The position numbers were made by a program, and so were the translations under genes. From the IMG/VR virus record IMGVR_UViG_3300036945_000370, positions 1-23,900 of that record: a stretch of DNA of 23,900 nucleotides; one strand, written 5' to 3'. The stretch comes from a virus. Under the pieces are notes generated by a model. It was given only the letters and a program-made list of their open reading frames with translations, ran no database searches and was not told the origin of the DNA. Below are positions 12,772 to 20,014 of the stretch, one piece after another (the first letter of the stretch is position 1; every line of letters starts with the position of its first letter).

Positions 12772-13803
12772 ATGAACTTTGAAACTATTCTAAGAAAACT
12801 AAACGCCATTGGTGGCATGCAAGGTGCTGTCACTGAAGAAAAGAAACCAGATGCTGACAAAGACGGTGTACCTGATTGGGCTGATAAAAAGCCCGGTGCA
12901 GATGACACTGAAAGCAAAGAAGATAAAAAAGAAAAAGCCAACGAAGACATCATGAACGTAATGCGTGGTCTTAAAGCTATTCAAGAAGCTGAAGAGTGTT
13001 CTGTATGTGGTCACACACCTTGTGACTGCGAAGAAGAAAAAGTCGATGAAGCTCTTAATACGAGCAAGTTGGCAGATACAATGGGTATAGATGCACAACG
13101 TTTACGTGGTGCAGTTGCCCGTGCTACAGCAGGTAAACAGACACGTAGTGATATAATGATGTTGTCTGATGCATTTGTTAAGTTATTAACTAACCCAGAC
13201 GATACAGCAATACAAGCGATTGCTAATTTAATTAAGTCAGGTAACTCTGCTTCTAAGCCAGAACAAGAACCAGGTAACATGGTTATGAAACAAGAAGGCA
13301 ATGAGTTCAGCGGCGCCTTACAGGCAGCCAAAGATGCTGGTGAAGAAGAATTCGAAGTTGGTGGTAAGAAGTATAAAGTAAACGAATGTGGTGACATGGA
13401 AATGAGTCCTATGACTGCAATGGCAGCCGCCGCTGGCGCTCCTGAAGAAAGCAAGGATCGTTATACATTAACTATCACTAAAGCAGACGGTAGCACATTA
13501 AACGCTACAACAGATATGCCACAGGATATCGCTAACTTGATCAAGCTAGCAGGTATTCCTGGTACAACTTCTGTAGCAAATGCGCCTGCACAACCAGAAG
13601 CTGATGTAGAAGAAGCATTTGGAAACACTCCAGCGCAAACACAGGAACGTGAACCACGTTCTTTTGGTGATACAAAGAACTGGGGACTACCTGGTACAGC
13701 TAGAGCAGACGTTCGTTATACACCACCTCAACAAGGTGACAATCCAATGAAAGAAGAAGTTGGAATGTTTGAGGAATACAAAGTATTTAAAGAGAGTAAA
13801 TGA
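12772..13803 (+). CDS. Acidic modular phage protein with Ca- and Zn-type motifs, 343 aa
   Basis: ATG 12772 two bases after the previous stop, with AAAGGAAA upstream. The protein is acidic, Ala/Glu/Lys-rich and low in hydrophobics. Residues 27-39 read DADKDGVPDWADK, a calcium-binding loop like thrombospondin type 3/dockerin repeats. Residues 76-86 read C-SV-CGHTP-C-D-C, a compact four-cysteine cluster suited to one zinc. Residues about 185-210 hold EEEFEVGGKKYKVNECGDME, then an Ala-rich helix. The composition suits a prohead core or internal head protein, and position between the terminase genes fits, but no family is certain. It overlaps gp17 by four bases (ATGA). Confidence 0.75.
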   Translation: MNFETILRKLNAIGGMQGAVTEEKKPDADKDGVPDWADKKPGADDTESKEDKKEKANEDIMNVMRGLKAIQEAEECSVCGHTPCDCEEEKVDEALNTSKLADTMGIDAQRLRGAVARATAGKQTRSDIMMLSDAFVKLLTNPDDTAIQAIANLIKSGNSASKPEQEPGNMVMKQEGNEFSGALQAAKDAGEEEFEVGGKKYKVNECGDMEMSPMTAMAAAAGAPEESKDRYTLTITKADGSTLNATTDMPQDIANLIKLAGIPGTTSVANAPAQPEADVEEAFGNTPAQTQEREPRSFGDTKNWGLPGTARADVRYTPPQQGDNPMKEEVGMFEEYKVFKESK

Positions 13804-15326
13804 GCGACTTCATCAAGGCGCCCTATAAGAAGGAAAATTATACAGAGGATCAGATAGCGGAGATTGTAAAATCCGCCACTGATCCTGTATACTTCTTAAA
13901 GGAGTACATGTGGATTCAACATCCCACCAAAGGTAAGGTAAAATTTGAACTCTACGACTATCAAGTAGATTTAATCAACGCTTATCACAATTTCAAATAT
14001 AGTATTAACATGTTGGGTCGACAAATGGGTAAGTCTACCTGCGCTGCTGGATACCTGTTATGGTATGCTATGTTTGTTCCAGATTCAACTATTCTAATTG
14101 CCGCTCACAAGTATACAGGTTCGCAGGAGATCATGCAACGTGTGCGCTTTATGTACGAGCATTTACCTAACTGGATTAAAGCAGGTGTTACAAGTTACAA
14201 CAAGGGTAGTATTGACTTTGACAATGGCAGTCGTATTGTCAGTGCTACAACAACAGAAAATACTGGTCGTGGTATGTCTATTACACTGGTATATCTTGAC
14301 GAGTTTGCTTTCGTTCCACCTCGTATTGCCAAGGAATTCTGGACAGCCCTAAGTCCAACACTGTCAACAGGTGGTAAGTGTATTATTACAAGTACTCCAT
14401 CACAGGATAATGACCAGTTTGCGCAGATCTGGAACGATGCTATCAAGAACATTGACGAGTACGGTAATCCAAGACCAGTTGGCAAAAACGGCTTTAAGAG
14501 TATCAAGTACATTTGGAGTGACCATCCAGACAGAGACGAAGCCTGGGCGGATCATGAACGCAGTAAAATTGGTGAGGATAGATTCTTTCGAGAACACGAG
14601 TGCAAGTTTATTGCCGCTGATGAAACATTGATTAACAGTATTAAGCTGGCTAATCTAGAGGGCGTGGATCCCATGGATAGAATAGGTCAGCTAAGAATAT
14701 ATGAAAAAGTAAACAAAGAAAAAACTTATGCCATAGGCTGGGACCCAAGTTTGGGTACTGGTGGTGACAGCGCGGCAATACAAGTGTTTAGCTTGCCAGA
14801 TCTAGCACAGGTTGCAGAGTGGCAACACAATAAAACAGATGTACGTGGACAATTACGAGTACTGGTGTCCTTACTAAACTGGTTAAAAGATCAGGGCTTG
14901 GACAACGAACAAATGTATTGGAGTGTTGAAAACAATACACTGGGCGAAGCCGCACTGGTTGCGATCGTAGAGTATGGCGAGGATAACATTCCTGGATATT
15001 TCCTCAGTGAGCCTGGCGCTAAACGCAAAGGCTTTAACACAACCAATAAGAGTAAACTAGCCGCTTGTACAAAGCTAAAATACTATATTGAGTCGGATAA
15101 AATGAAGCCCAAGAGTAAAAATTTAATACAAGAGCTAAAAACTTTTGTTGCCCATGGCGCTAGCTTTGCTGCCAAAGAGGGCGAAACGGATGACTTGGTC
15201 ATGGGTACAATACTTGCAGTAAGGCTAGTTGAACACTTGATGAAGTATGATGAAAACACATATAACGCATTGGTAGAACGTGGCAGTAGCGATTTTATTG
15301 CTCCCATGCCAATAGGTATAATATAA
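13800..15326 (+). CDS. gp17: Large terminase subunit gp17
   Basis: 508 residues (T4 has 610). The ATPase domain has Walker A GRQMGKST at 73-80, Walker B VYLDEF at 164-169 with catalytic Glu168, and the coupling motif TSTP at 197-200. The RNase H-like nuclease domain has Asp315 (GWDPSLGTGGD), Glu377 (VENNTLGE) and Asp464/465 (ETDDLVMG), matching the T4 Asp401-Glu458-Asp542 set. The enzyme cuts concatemeric DNA and pumps it through the portal into the prohead. The shorter length reflects a reduced N-terminus and C-terminal tail. ATG 13800 overlaps the preceding stop, so it is translationally coupled to the acidic 343-residue protein rather than directly to gp16. Confidence 0.96.
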   Translation: MSDFIKAPYKKENYTEDQIAEIVKSATDPVYFLKEYMWIQHPTKGKVKFELYDYQVDLINAYHNFKYSINMLGRQMGKSTCAAGYLLWYAMFVPDSTILIAAHKYTGSQEIMQRVRFMYEHLPNWIKAGVTSYNKGSIDFDNGSRIVSATTTENTGRGMSITLVYLDEFAFVPPRIAKEFWTALSPTLSTGGKCIITSTPSQDNDQFAQIWNDAIKNIDEYGNPRPVGKNGFKSIKYIWSDHPDRDEAWADHERSKIGEDRFFREHECKFIAADETLINSIKLANLEGVDPMDRIGQLRIYEKVNKEKTYAIGWDPSLGTGGDSAAIQVFSLPDLAQVAEWQHNKTDVRGQLRVLVSLLNWLKDQGLDNEQMYWSVENNTLGEAALVAIVEYGEDNIPGYFLSEPGAKRKGFNTTNKSKLAACTKLKYYIESDKMKPKSKNLIQELKTFVAHGASFAAKEGETDDLVMGTILAVRLVEHLMKYDENTYNALVERGSSDFIAPMPIGII

Positions 15327-15347
15327 TAAGAAAAGGTAAATAATACT

Positions 15348-16598
15348 ATGGCCGTTGATTTCAGTACTGTAGCAGATAGAATTTTTGACCAGCTTAAAGG
15401 CTTTGGTTACCAAATAGCCATCTTTGATGTAGGTGGTAAACAAACTCAGAATGCCAAAGAAGGTAGAAGATTTTACAGTATGGATCAGAAGTTCACTGTT
15501 GAACTATCTGAAAAAGAAAACGTTATCAAAATTAAATTTGGCGAAAGCACAGATAAAAATAAATTAAAAGAGTTACAGCGAACTATCAAAGGTGGGATCG
15601 CCAAAAAATACTTAATAGGAGTTGATGTTATGCCTTATTCAGGTACAGACATAGAATTAAAACATGCAGAGAACGTGGTAAGTGAAAGTTTAGGACCTAG
15701 CATGGGTTCTGTTAAAACTAGTTACCAACAAACAGAAGGCGCAAAGCTAATTATTCGTCATAACAAACCAGTTAACGAAGAAGTTCGTGGTAGTCGCAGT
15801 CGCAACATCAGTGCATTGTTCATTGAAAATGCACAGGGCGAGCGATTCAAGTATCCACATACACACCTAGCAGGTGCTCGTATTATGACTCAGCACGTTG
15901 CTGAAGGTGGTACACCTTATGATGAAGTTGGACAAAAGATTATTGGACTAAGTGAAGAACGCACACAGTTAATGCGTGTTACACAGTACATTCGTTCAAA
16001 TGGTCTACAAGAGCAAGCAGGCGATATTGGTTCCGTTGTTCAAATGAGATTGTCTGAGATTAAACAAATTCTTGGTAGATACAACGCAGAGTCATTGATG
16101 AACGATGTTCATGAAAGTGACGACACTGATGTAGCTTCTCTAAAAGAACGTTTAACAAAAAATGTCTTCGATGAAAGCATTGGCGAAATGTTACCAAAGC
16201 TAAATGGTTACATGAAGTCATATCAATCAAAGTTACAGGCAGAATCTGCAATGGCAGAATTAAAACAAGAAGTTGAAGAAAGTGTACACATTTACTTCAG
16301 CGAAATGCCTGATGTTGATATGAGCGAGATGATCGTTTATGAAAGTCCAACAATCAATACAACTGAACTTATCAATATGGTATTACCAGTATTGGAAGAC
16401 GAGTCAGTTAAACAAAAATTAACCGCTGTGGCAACACATGTTCAAGAAGGTTTACTGGACCCAGCACTAGTTGATAACATCACTAGAAGCATAGTTGGTA
16501 AGGCAGCCCTAGCAGAAAAAGTTTCCGATATCTTAGATACTAACAAGTTCTTTGAATCAGCTATCAGCAAGTTCTCTATCAGAGAAATCTTGAAATAA
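15348..16598 (+). CDS. Conserved structural-type phage protein, 416 aa
   Basis: ATG 15348 has AAAAGG about ten bases upstream. The first 110 residues form a strand-rich domain (RIFDQLKGFGYQIAIFDVGG, then EGRRFYSMDQKFTVELSEKE and KKYLIGVDVMPYSGTDIELK). A linker leads to residues 125-185 (SYQQTEGAKLIIRHNKPVNE; RNISALFIENAQGERFKYPH), and the remainder is long helices (Glu/Lys-rich coiled coils about 210-300 and 330-416). Similar proteins, from memory, are virion structural components of marine T4-like phages ('FD--G--T----EARRFF'). It is the last gene of the late block, directly downstream of gp17, and is followed by a terminator at 16621. Confidence 0.78.
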   Translation: MAVDFSTVADRIFDQLKGFGYQIAIFDVGGKQTQNAKEGRRFYSMDQKFTVELSEKENVIKIKFGESTDKNKLKELQRTIKGGIAKKYLIGVDVMPYSGTDIELKHAENVVSESLGPSMGSVKTSYQQTEGAKLIIRHNKPVNEEVRGSRSRNISALFIENAQGERFKYPHTHLAGARIMTQHVAEGGTPYDEVGQKIIGLSEERTQLMRVTQYIRSNGLQEQAGDIGSVVQMRLSEIKQILGRYNAESLMNDVHESDDTDVASLKERLTKNVFDESIGEMLPKLNGYMKSYQSKLQAESAMAELKQEVEESVHIYFSEMPDVDMSEMIVYESPTINTTELINMVLPVLEDESVKQKLTAVATHVQEGLLDPALVDNITRSIVGKAALAEKVSDILDTNKFFESAISKFSIREILK

Positions 16599-16601
16599 TG
16601 G

Positions 16602-16609
16602 TATAAATA
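16602..16609 (+). promoter_or_regulatory. Late-type TATAAATA facing a terminator upstream of gp32
   Basis: An exact TATAAATA lies just after the 416-residue gene. T4 spacing predicts a start near 16615, so the terminator hairpin 16621-16640 would sit at the very 5' end of the RNA. Either the element is idle, or late transcripts bypass the hairpin and keep it as a protective 5' stem-loop. Confidence 0.5.
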
Positions 16610-16620
16610 TCAATGTGCAG

Positions 16621-16640
16621 AATAGCCAAAAGGCTATTTT
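16621..16640 (+). terminator. Intrinsic terminator between the late block and gp32
   Basis: AATAGCC-AAAA-GGCTATT (16621-16638) is a perfect 7-bp stem with a four-base loop, ending in TTTT. It separates the structural block from the recombination block. Confidence 0.75.
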
Positions 16641-16644
16641 GTAC

Positions 16645-16674
16645 TTGACGTAGCATGTAATAACATGTTACAAT
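16645..16674 (+). promoter_or_regulatory. Probable early/middle promoter of gp32, variant of the cassette
   Basis: TTGACG (16645-16650), then TACAAT (16669-16674), spacer 18 bp. The -35 equals that of the early cassettes, but the TAAATT extension is replaced by TAGCAT and the spacer carries an inverted repeat CATGT-AATA-ACATG (16654-16667). This suggests separate control from the other early genes. Confidence 0.65.
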
Positions 16675-16679
16675 TCGTT

Positions 16680-16732
16680 CACTAACTGGGAGTAGTTAGT
16701 GTTCCAGGCAACTAAATTTGGTTAAACCCTGG
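16680..16732 (+). promoter_or_regulatory. Structured leader of gp32 mRNA (two hairpins)
   Basis: Hairpin 1: CACTAACT (16680-16687) / AGTTAGTG (16694-16701), 8 perfect bp with loop GGGAGT. Hairpin 2: CCAGG (16704-16708) / CCTGG (16728-16732), whose interior AACTAAATTTGGTT can fold further. Both lie between the predicted start and the gp32 ribosome site (AAAGGAAG). T4 gp32 represses its own translation by binding its structured leader (a pseudoknot nucleates binding); an equivalent role here is inferred. Confidence 0.55.
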
Positions 16733-16754
16733 CATTTTAAAGGAAGAAAATATT

Positions 16755-17762
16755 ATGGCAACATTAGCAGAAATTCGCGCTCGTTTGATGGAGCAAGAAA
16801 ACAAAACACAAAATAACACTCAAAAGTCCGCAATGGACAATGCAGTGTATCCATTCTGGAACGCACCAGAAAATTCAACAACAACTATTCGTTTCCTCCC
16901 TGATGGAGATGATACCAACACTTTCCCATGGCGCGAACGCCAAATGATTCGTTTATCTTTCCCTGGCGTTAAGGGCGGAGATGAAGGCAAGCCTGTAACA
17001 GTTACAGTACCTTGCATGGAAATGTGGAAAGAAACTTGTCCTATTCATGCTGAGATTCGTCCTTGGTACAAGGATGCAGGTCTTAAAGATCTAGCAAACA
17101 AATACTGGAAGAAGCGTAGTTACTTGTTCCAGGGTCTAGTAGTAGACAGCAAGCTGGCAGAAGAAAATCTTCCAGAGAATCCAGTTCGTAGATTCATCGT
17201 TAACCCAAGTATCTTTAACATTGTTAAAGCGGCTTTGATGGATCCTGAAATGGATAACCTGTTCACAGACATTGAAAACGGTACAGACTTCCGTTTGACT
17301 AAGACTACCAAAGGTCAATATGCAGACTACAGCACAAGTAGCTTTGCACGTCGTGAACGTGGCCTCAGTGAAGTAGAACGTGCTTCTATTGAACAATTTG
17401 GTTTGTACAACCTAAATGACTTCATGCCTAAGAAGCCAACTAAAGAAGAAGTTGATATCATTTATGATATGTTCAAAGCAAGCATTGACGGTGAATTGTA
17501 TGATCCACAGCGTTGGGGACAATACTTTAAGCCTGCAGGTTTGAACGTTGGTGGTGGCAACAGGACAGAGTCCTCAGGTGATGAACCAGCGGCTCGTCCT
17601 AGTGCACCGGCACCAGTGGCCAAGCCAGCAGTTGCAGTAGTGGCACCGTCAATGGATGACGATGAAGATCCTCCATTTGAAGCAGATAACGCCGCGGCAC
17701 CCGCAGGTAAAAAAGACGTCAACGACATCTTGGCAATGATCCGTAATCGTCAAAAGCAATAA
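16755..17762 (+). CDS. gp32: Single-stranded DNA-binding protein gp32
   Basis: 335 residues; ATG 16755 with AAAGGAAGA upstream. The N-terminal helix (1-30, basic/Gln-rich) corresponds to the self-cooperativity region. The core has PFWNAPENSTTTIRFLPDGD (33-52), CMEMWKETCPIHAEIRPWYK (87-106), KKRSYLFQGLVVD and NPVRRFIVNPSIFN, closely matching aquatic T4-like gp32. Cys87, Cys95 and His98 are candidates for a zinc site, though the spacing is not T4's His-Cys-Cys-Cys, so it may be degenerate. Residues about 270-320 are an Ala/Pro/Val linker and an acidic patch (DDDEDPPFEAD), the usual docking tail for replication and recombination partners. It protects and organises single strands in replication and recombination, upstream of uvsX and uvsY. 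Confidence 0.93.
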   Translation: MATLAEIRARLMEQENKTQNNTQKSAMDNAVYPFWNAPENSTTTIRFLPDGDDTNTFPWRERQMIRLSFPGVKGGDEGKPVTVTVPCMEMWKETCPIHAEIRPWYKDAGLKDLANKYWKKRSYLFQGLVVDSKLAEENLPENPVRRFIVNPSIFNIVKAALMDPEMDNLFTDIENGTDFRLTKTTKGQYADYSTSSFARRERGLSEVERASIEQFGLYNLNDFMPKKPTKEEVDIIYDMFKASIDGELYDPQRWGQYFKPAGLNVGGGNRTESSGDEPAARPSAPAPVAKPAVAVVAPSMDDDEDPPFEADNAAAPAGKKDVNDILAMIRNRQKQ

Positions 17763-17768
17763 ACACGG

Positions 17769-17800
17769 CCTGGGCCTCTGCATGTAAATGTACGCTCAGG
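17769..17800 (+). other. Imperfect hairpin between gp32 and the BPSL0761-like gene
   Basis: CCTGGGC (17769-17775) can pair with GCTCAGG (17794-17800) with one G-U pair across an 18-base loop. No T-tract follows, so it is not an intrinsic terminator; it may be a processing or stability element, or chance. Confidence 0.3.
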
Positions 17801-17848
17801 TTCTCTATGCTTAAAAAACGTTTACTATCACAGAGTAGAGAGTATCCA

Positions 17849-18121
17849 ATGACACTACCAGACGAACGATATCGCGCTGTGGCATCTGCCAGAGAGTTGC
17901 TAGCTGAAATAGCAAACTCTAATGGCAGATGGAAGCGTATACCAAAAGAATTACGACTCTATTGTATTCATGCATTACGACATTATCCTACTCAGTTTGA
18001 AATGAAATCTGTGGCAAGACAAGTACCTGAACTCTTTCAAGAGAAAATGGAACCGTTGACGAGAATGATTATGGTATACGACCAAGAACAAAAGGAAGAA
18101 CAAAATGACAAAACCATTTGA
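17849..18121 (+). CDS. BPSL0761-family-like small protein, 90 aa
   Basis: I choose ATG 17849 (MTLPDERYRAVASARELLAE) because that is where the family pattern begins; an in-frame ATG at 17807 would add 14 residues with no better ribosome site. The pattern 'M-(L)P-ER-RAV---REFL-(E)' at 1-20, 'P-ELR------LRHYP' at about 33-50 and 'VPELFQ' at about 63-68 resembles the BPSL0761 family of short helical proteins known mainly from Burkholderia and other betaproteobacteria. Function is unknown in bacteria too. It lies between gp32 and uvsX, overlapping uvsX by 17 bases, so it is co-expressed with recombination genes. It may be host-acquired, or part of a phage lineage of the family. Confidence 0.7.
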   Translation: MTLPDERYRAVASARELLAEIANSNGRWKRIPKELRLYCIHALRHYPTQFEMKSVARQVPELFQEKMEPLTRMIMVYDQEQKEEQNDKTI

Positions 18122-19172
18122 CGTAAGTAAATTTAGAAAAGAAATCACTAAGAGCATTGAAGGCCTTAGTATTGGTTTTAACGATCCAACTGATTGGATT
18201 AGCACTGGTAACTATACACTGAACTATTTGATCAGTGGCGACTTTTTCAAAGGCGTGCCTATGGGTAAGGTTACTGTATTTGCCGGTGAGTCTGGTGCAG
18301 GTAAAAGTTATATCTGTTCAGGTAACTTAATCCGTCACGCACAAGAACAAGGCATTTATGTAGTGCTTATTGACAGTGAAAACGCATTGGACGAAGCATG
18401 GCTTCATGCACTGGGTGTTGACACTGACGAAAGTAAGTTGCTTAAACTTAACATGGCTATGATCGATGACGTAGCTAAAACAGTTACAAAGTTCGTAGCA
18501 GACTATAGAGCATTGCCCGAAGACAACCGTCCCAAGGTATTGTTTGTTGTTGACAGCTTGGGTATGTTGTTGACTCCCACAGACGTTAACCAGTTTGAAG
18601 CAGGTGACTTGAAAGGTGATATGGGTCGTAAACCTAAAGCACTGACAGCATTGGTTCGTAACTGTGTTAATATGTTTGGTAATCTAAACATTGGTTTAGT
18701 TGCTACTAATCACACATACGCTAGTCAGGATATGTTTGATCCAGATGACAAGATCAGTGGTGGACAGGGCTTTATCTATGCCAGTTCCATTGTAGTTGCT
18801 ATGCGTAAGTTGAAGTTGAAGCTAGACGAAGATGGTAACAAGACTACATCAGTTAACGGTATTCGTGCTAGTTGTAAGATTATGAAAACTCGTTACGCTA
18901 AACCTTTTGAAACTGTACATGTACAGATTCCATACTCAACAGGTATGAGTCCCTACAGTGGTTTGTTTGACATGTTGGAAGAACGCGGATTACTCAAGCG
19001 AGAAGGTAACAGTTATACATATATTACCAAAGACGGTGAAATTCTAAAAGCAATGCGCAAAGGCTGGACCAATGATTTATTGGACAAAGCTATGGCTGAT
19101 ATTATGATCAGAGATATGACCGCCAGTGTAAATACACCGGACATTGTTAAGGAGGAAGAAGATGTTGCATGA
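18105..19172 (+). CDS. uvsX: UvsX, RecA-like recombinase
   Basis: 355 residues; ATG 18105 follows AAGGAAGAA inside the preceding gene. Walker A GESGAGKS occupies 61-68. Glu92 (IDSENALD) corresponds to the RecA catalytic Glu. Walker B is VLFVVD with Asp150, and loop L2 runs 201-222 (TNHTYASQDMFDP, then ISGGQG). The C-terminus is acidic (EEEDVA), as in UvsX, where it modulates DNA binding. UvsX forms filaments on gp32-cleared single strands and starts recombination-dependent replication and repair. The end overlaps the next small gene and uvsY follows directly, giving an unusually compact gp32-uvsX-uvsY cluster. Confidence 0.96.
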   Translation: MTKPFDVSKFRKEITKSIEGLSIGFNDPTDWISTGNYTLNYLISGDFFKGVPMGKVTVFAGESGAGKSYICSGNLIRHAQEQGIYVVLIDSENALDEAWLHALGVDTDESKLLKLNMAMIDDVAKTVTKFVADYRALPEDNRPKVLFVVDSLGMLLTPTDVNQFEAGDLKGDMGRKPKALTALVRNCVNMFGNLNIGLVATNHTYASQDMFDPDDKISGGQGFIYASSIVVAMRKLKLKLDEDGNKTTSVNGIRASCKIMKTRYAKPFETVHVQIPYSTGMSPYSGLFDMLEERGLLKREGNSYTYITKDGEILKAMRKGWTNDLLDKAMADIMIRDMTASVNTPDIVKEEEDVA

Positions 19173-19425
19173 TGATGAGGTAAATCTTATTGTCGACGTT
19201 TGGACAAGTATTAAGACTTATATCGATAAAAAAGAACGATATGATGCCGCTAGTACATTGTTGAGAACTTTAGAGAATCACTATGACATGGATAGTGTCA
19301 GTGAAGAATTGCTGGGCAATGATTCTGTATTGGATACTGTGATCAAAGATATCTACACTGTTGACGATATTGTCGACGATGAAGATGATTACAGCGAAGA
19401 CAATTACGACTACGATGATGATTGA
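19162..19425 (+). CDS. Acidic small protein between uvsX and uvsY, 87 aa
   Basis: ATG 19162 is chosen because AAGGAGG stands seven bases upstream; an earlier in-frame ATG at 19144 has no site. It overlaps the uvsX end. The N-terminal two thirds (MLHDDEVNLIVDVWTSIKTY; KKERYDAASTLLRTLEN) are helical, and the last 25 residues are almost wholly Asp/Glu/Tyr (ending NYDYDDD). The acidic tail could mimic DNA or bind UvsX, UvsY or gp32, all of which use charged tails. No family is recognised; a recombination accessory role is suggested by overlap with both neighbours (TGATG with uvsY). Confidence 0.75.
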   Translation: MLHDDEVNLIVDVWTSIKTYIDKKERYDAASTLLRTLENHYDMDSVSEELLGNDSVLDTVIKDIYTVDDIVDDEDDYSEDNYDYDDD

Positions 19426-19886
19426 TGAGTGACTGGTATAGACGTGTATCTGGTAACTTAGGCGAGTTACCAGATGCTATATCCTATTTTGAATCCGAGT
19501 TGGCTAGTGCTAGGATTGATACTAGTATTAAAGGCAACTTGGAGTCAAACGCCAGACTGATGCCTGGTATTGTTGAGTATAGGTTTAATCAACTTCAGGA
19601 AGTAGAAGCTATCTTAGAATGGCTAAACATACAGCTTAGAAAAAAGCGCAGTGAAATGTTTAAGAAGTATACTGAAAACTATAACCGCGCACTAACTAGC
19701 AGAGATGCAGATAGGTATGTTGACGGAGATCCTGATGTTGTTGAATGGCAGTTACTGATAAATGAGTTTGCCATGGTTAGGAACAAGTACCTTGGTTTGA
19801 TGAAGGCTATTGATGCTAAACAATACCAAATCAACAATATTACAAAACTGCGAGTCGCTGGCATGGAAGACACTACTATGGGCTAA
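19425..19886 (+). CDS. uvsY: UvsY, recombination mediator
   Basis: 153 residues from ATG 19425, overlapping the previous stop as TGATG. Helical throughout: N-terminal MSDWYRRVSGNLGELPDAIS, a middle Lys/Arg-rich stretch (IQLRKKRSEMFKKYTENYNR, about 66-85) and the UvsY-typical C-terminus, VVEWQLLINEFAMVRNKYLG followed by INNITKLRVAGMED, corresponding to 'LQYW ... DAIKSRGFAIKHIQDMR' of T4 UvsY. The protein loads UvsX onto gp32-coated single strands as a ring-shaped oligomer. Direct linkage to uvsX strengthens the call. A hairpin starts at its stop codon and a strong terminator follows. Confidence 0.85.
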   Translation: MSDWYRRVSGNLGELPDAISYFESELASARIDTSIKGNLESNARLMPGIVEYRFNQLQEVEAILEWLNIQLRKKRSEMFKKYTENYNRALTSRDADRYVDGDPDVVEWQLLINEFAMVRNKYLGLMKAIDAKQYQINNITKLRVAGMEDTTMG

Positions 19887-19895
19887 AGCCCATAG
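19876..19895 (+). other. Hairpin over the uvsY stop codon
   Basis: CTATGGGCT-AA-AGCCCATAG is a perfect 9-bp inverted repeat with the UvsY TAA (19884-19886) at its apex. No T-tract follows directly. Together with the terminator 7 bases later it may protect the 3' end or stall ribosomes/polymerase. Confidence 0.6.
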
Positions 19896-19902
19896 CTTAC
19901 AC

Positions 19903-19926
19903 AAAACCCGGTTTTTCCGGGTTTTT
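19903..19926 (+). terminator. Strong intrinsic terminator after uvsY
   Basis: AAAACCCGG (19903-19911), loop TTTTT, CCGGGTTTTT (19917-19926): a 9-bp stem merging into the T-tract. Classic rho-independent form. The A-rich 5' arm could also serve the opposite strand, but no reverse genes are present. Confidence 0.92.
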
Positions 19927-19955
19927 CATGCTTGAAAACCCAAAATACCCATAAA

Positions 19956-19984
19956 TTGACGTAAATTCAATTTTGCAGTATAAT
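19956..19984 (+). promoter_or_regulatory. Early-type sigma-70 promoter (cassette copy)
   Basis: TTGACG 19956-19961, TAAATT extension, 17-bp spacer, TATAAT 19979-19984; ATG 30 bases on. The region from AAAATACCC through the -35 duplicates the cassette at 676, and the downstream ACATTATCG matches that at 954. Confidence 0.9.
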
Positions 19985-20014
19985 ACATTATCGCTTAACA
20001 AAAGAGGGTTTGAA

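Noticed and set aside
14098-14352. Additional forward frames inside gp17 (14098-14352, 14371-14631) and inside the 409-residue gene (2325-2597)
   Set aside because: They are out-of-frame shadows of strongly conserved coding sequence with no ribosome sites.
15337-15342. TAAATA directly before the 416-residue gene as a late promoter
   Set aside because: With T4 spacing the start would fall at about 15348, on the ATG, downstream of the AAAAGG ribosome site. The site suggests normal translation from gp17 read-through instead.
17807-17848. ATG 17807 as start of the BPSL0761-like protein
   Set aside because: The 14 extra residues do not fit the family start and there is no Shine-Dalgarno; it remains a minor alternative.
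19973-20014. ATG 19973 as start of the 90-residue early protein
   Set aside because: It lies between the -35 and -10 of the promoter that drives the gene, so it would not be in that transcript.
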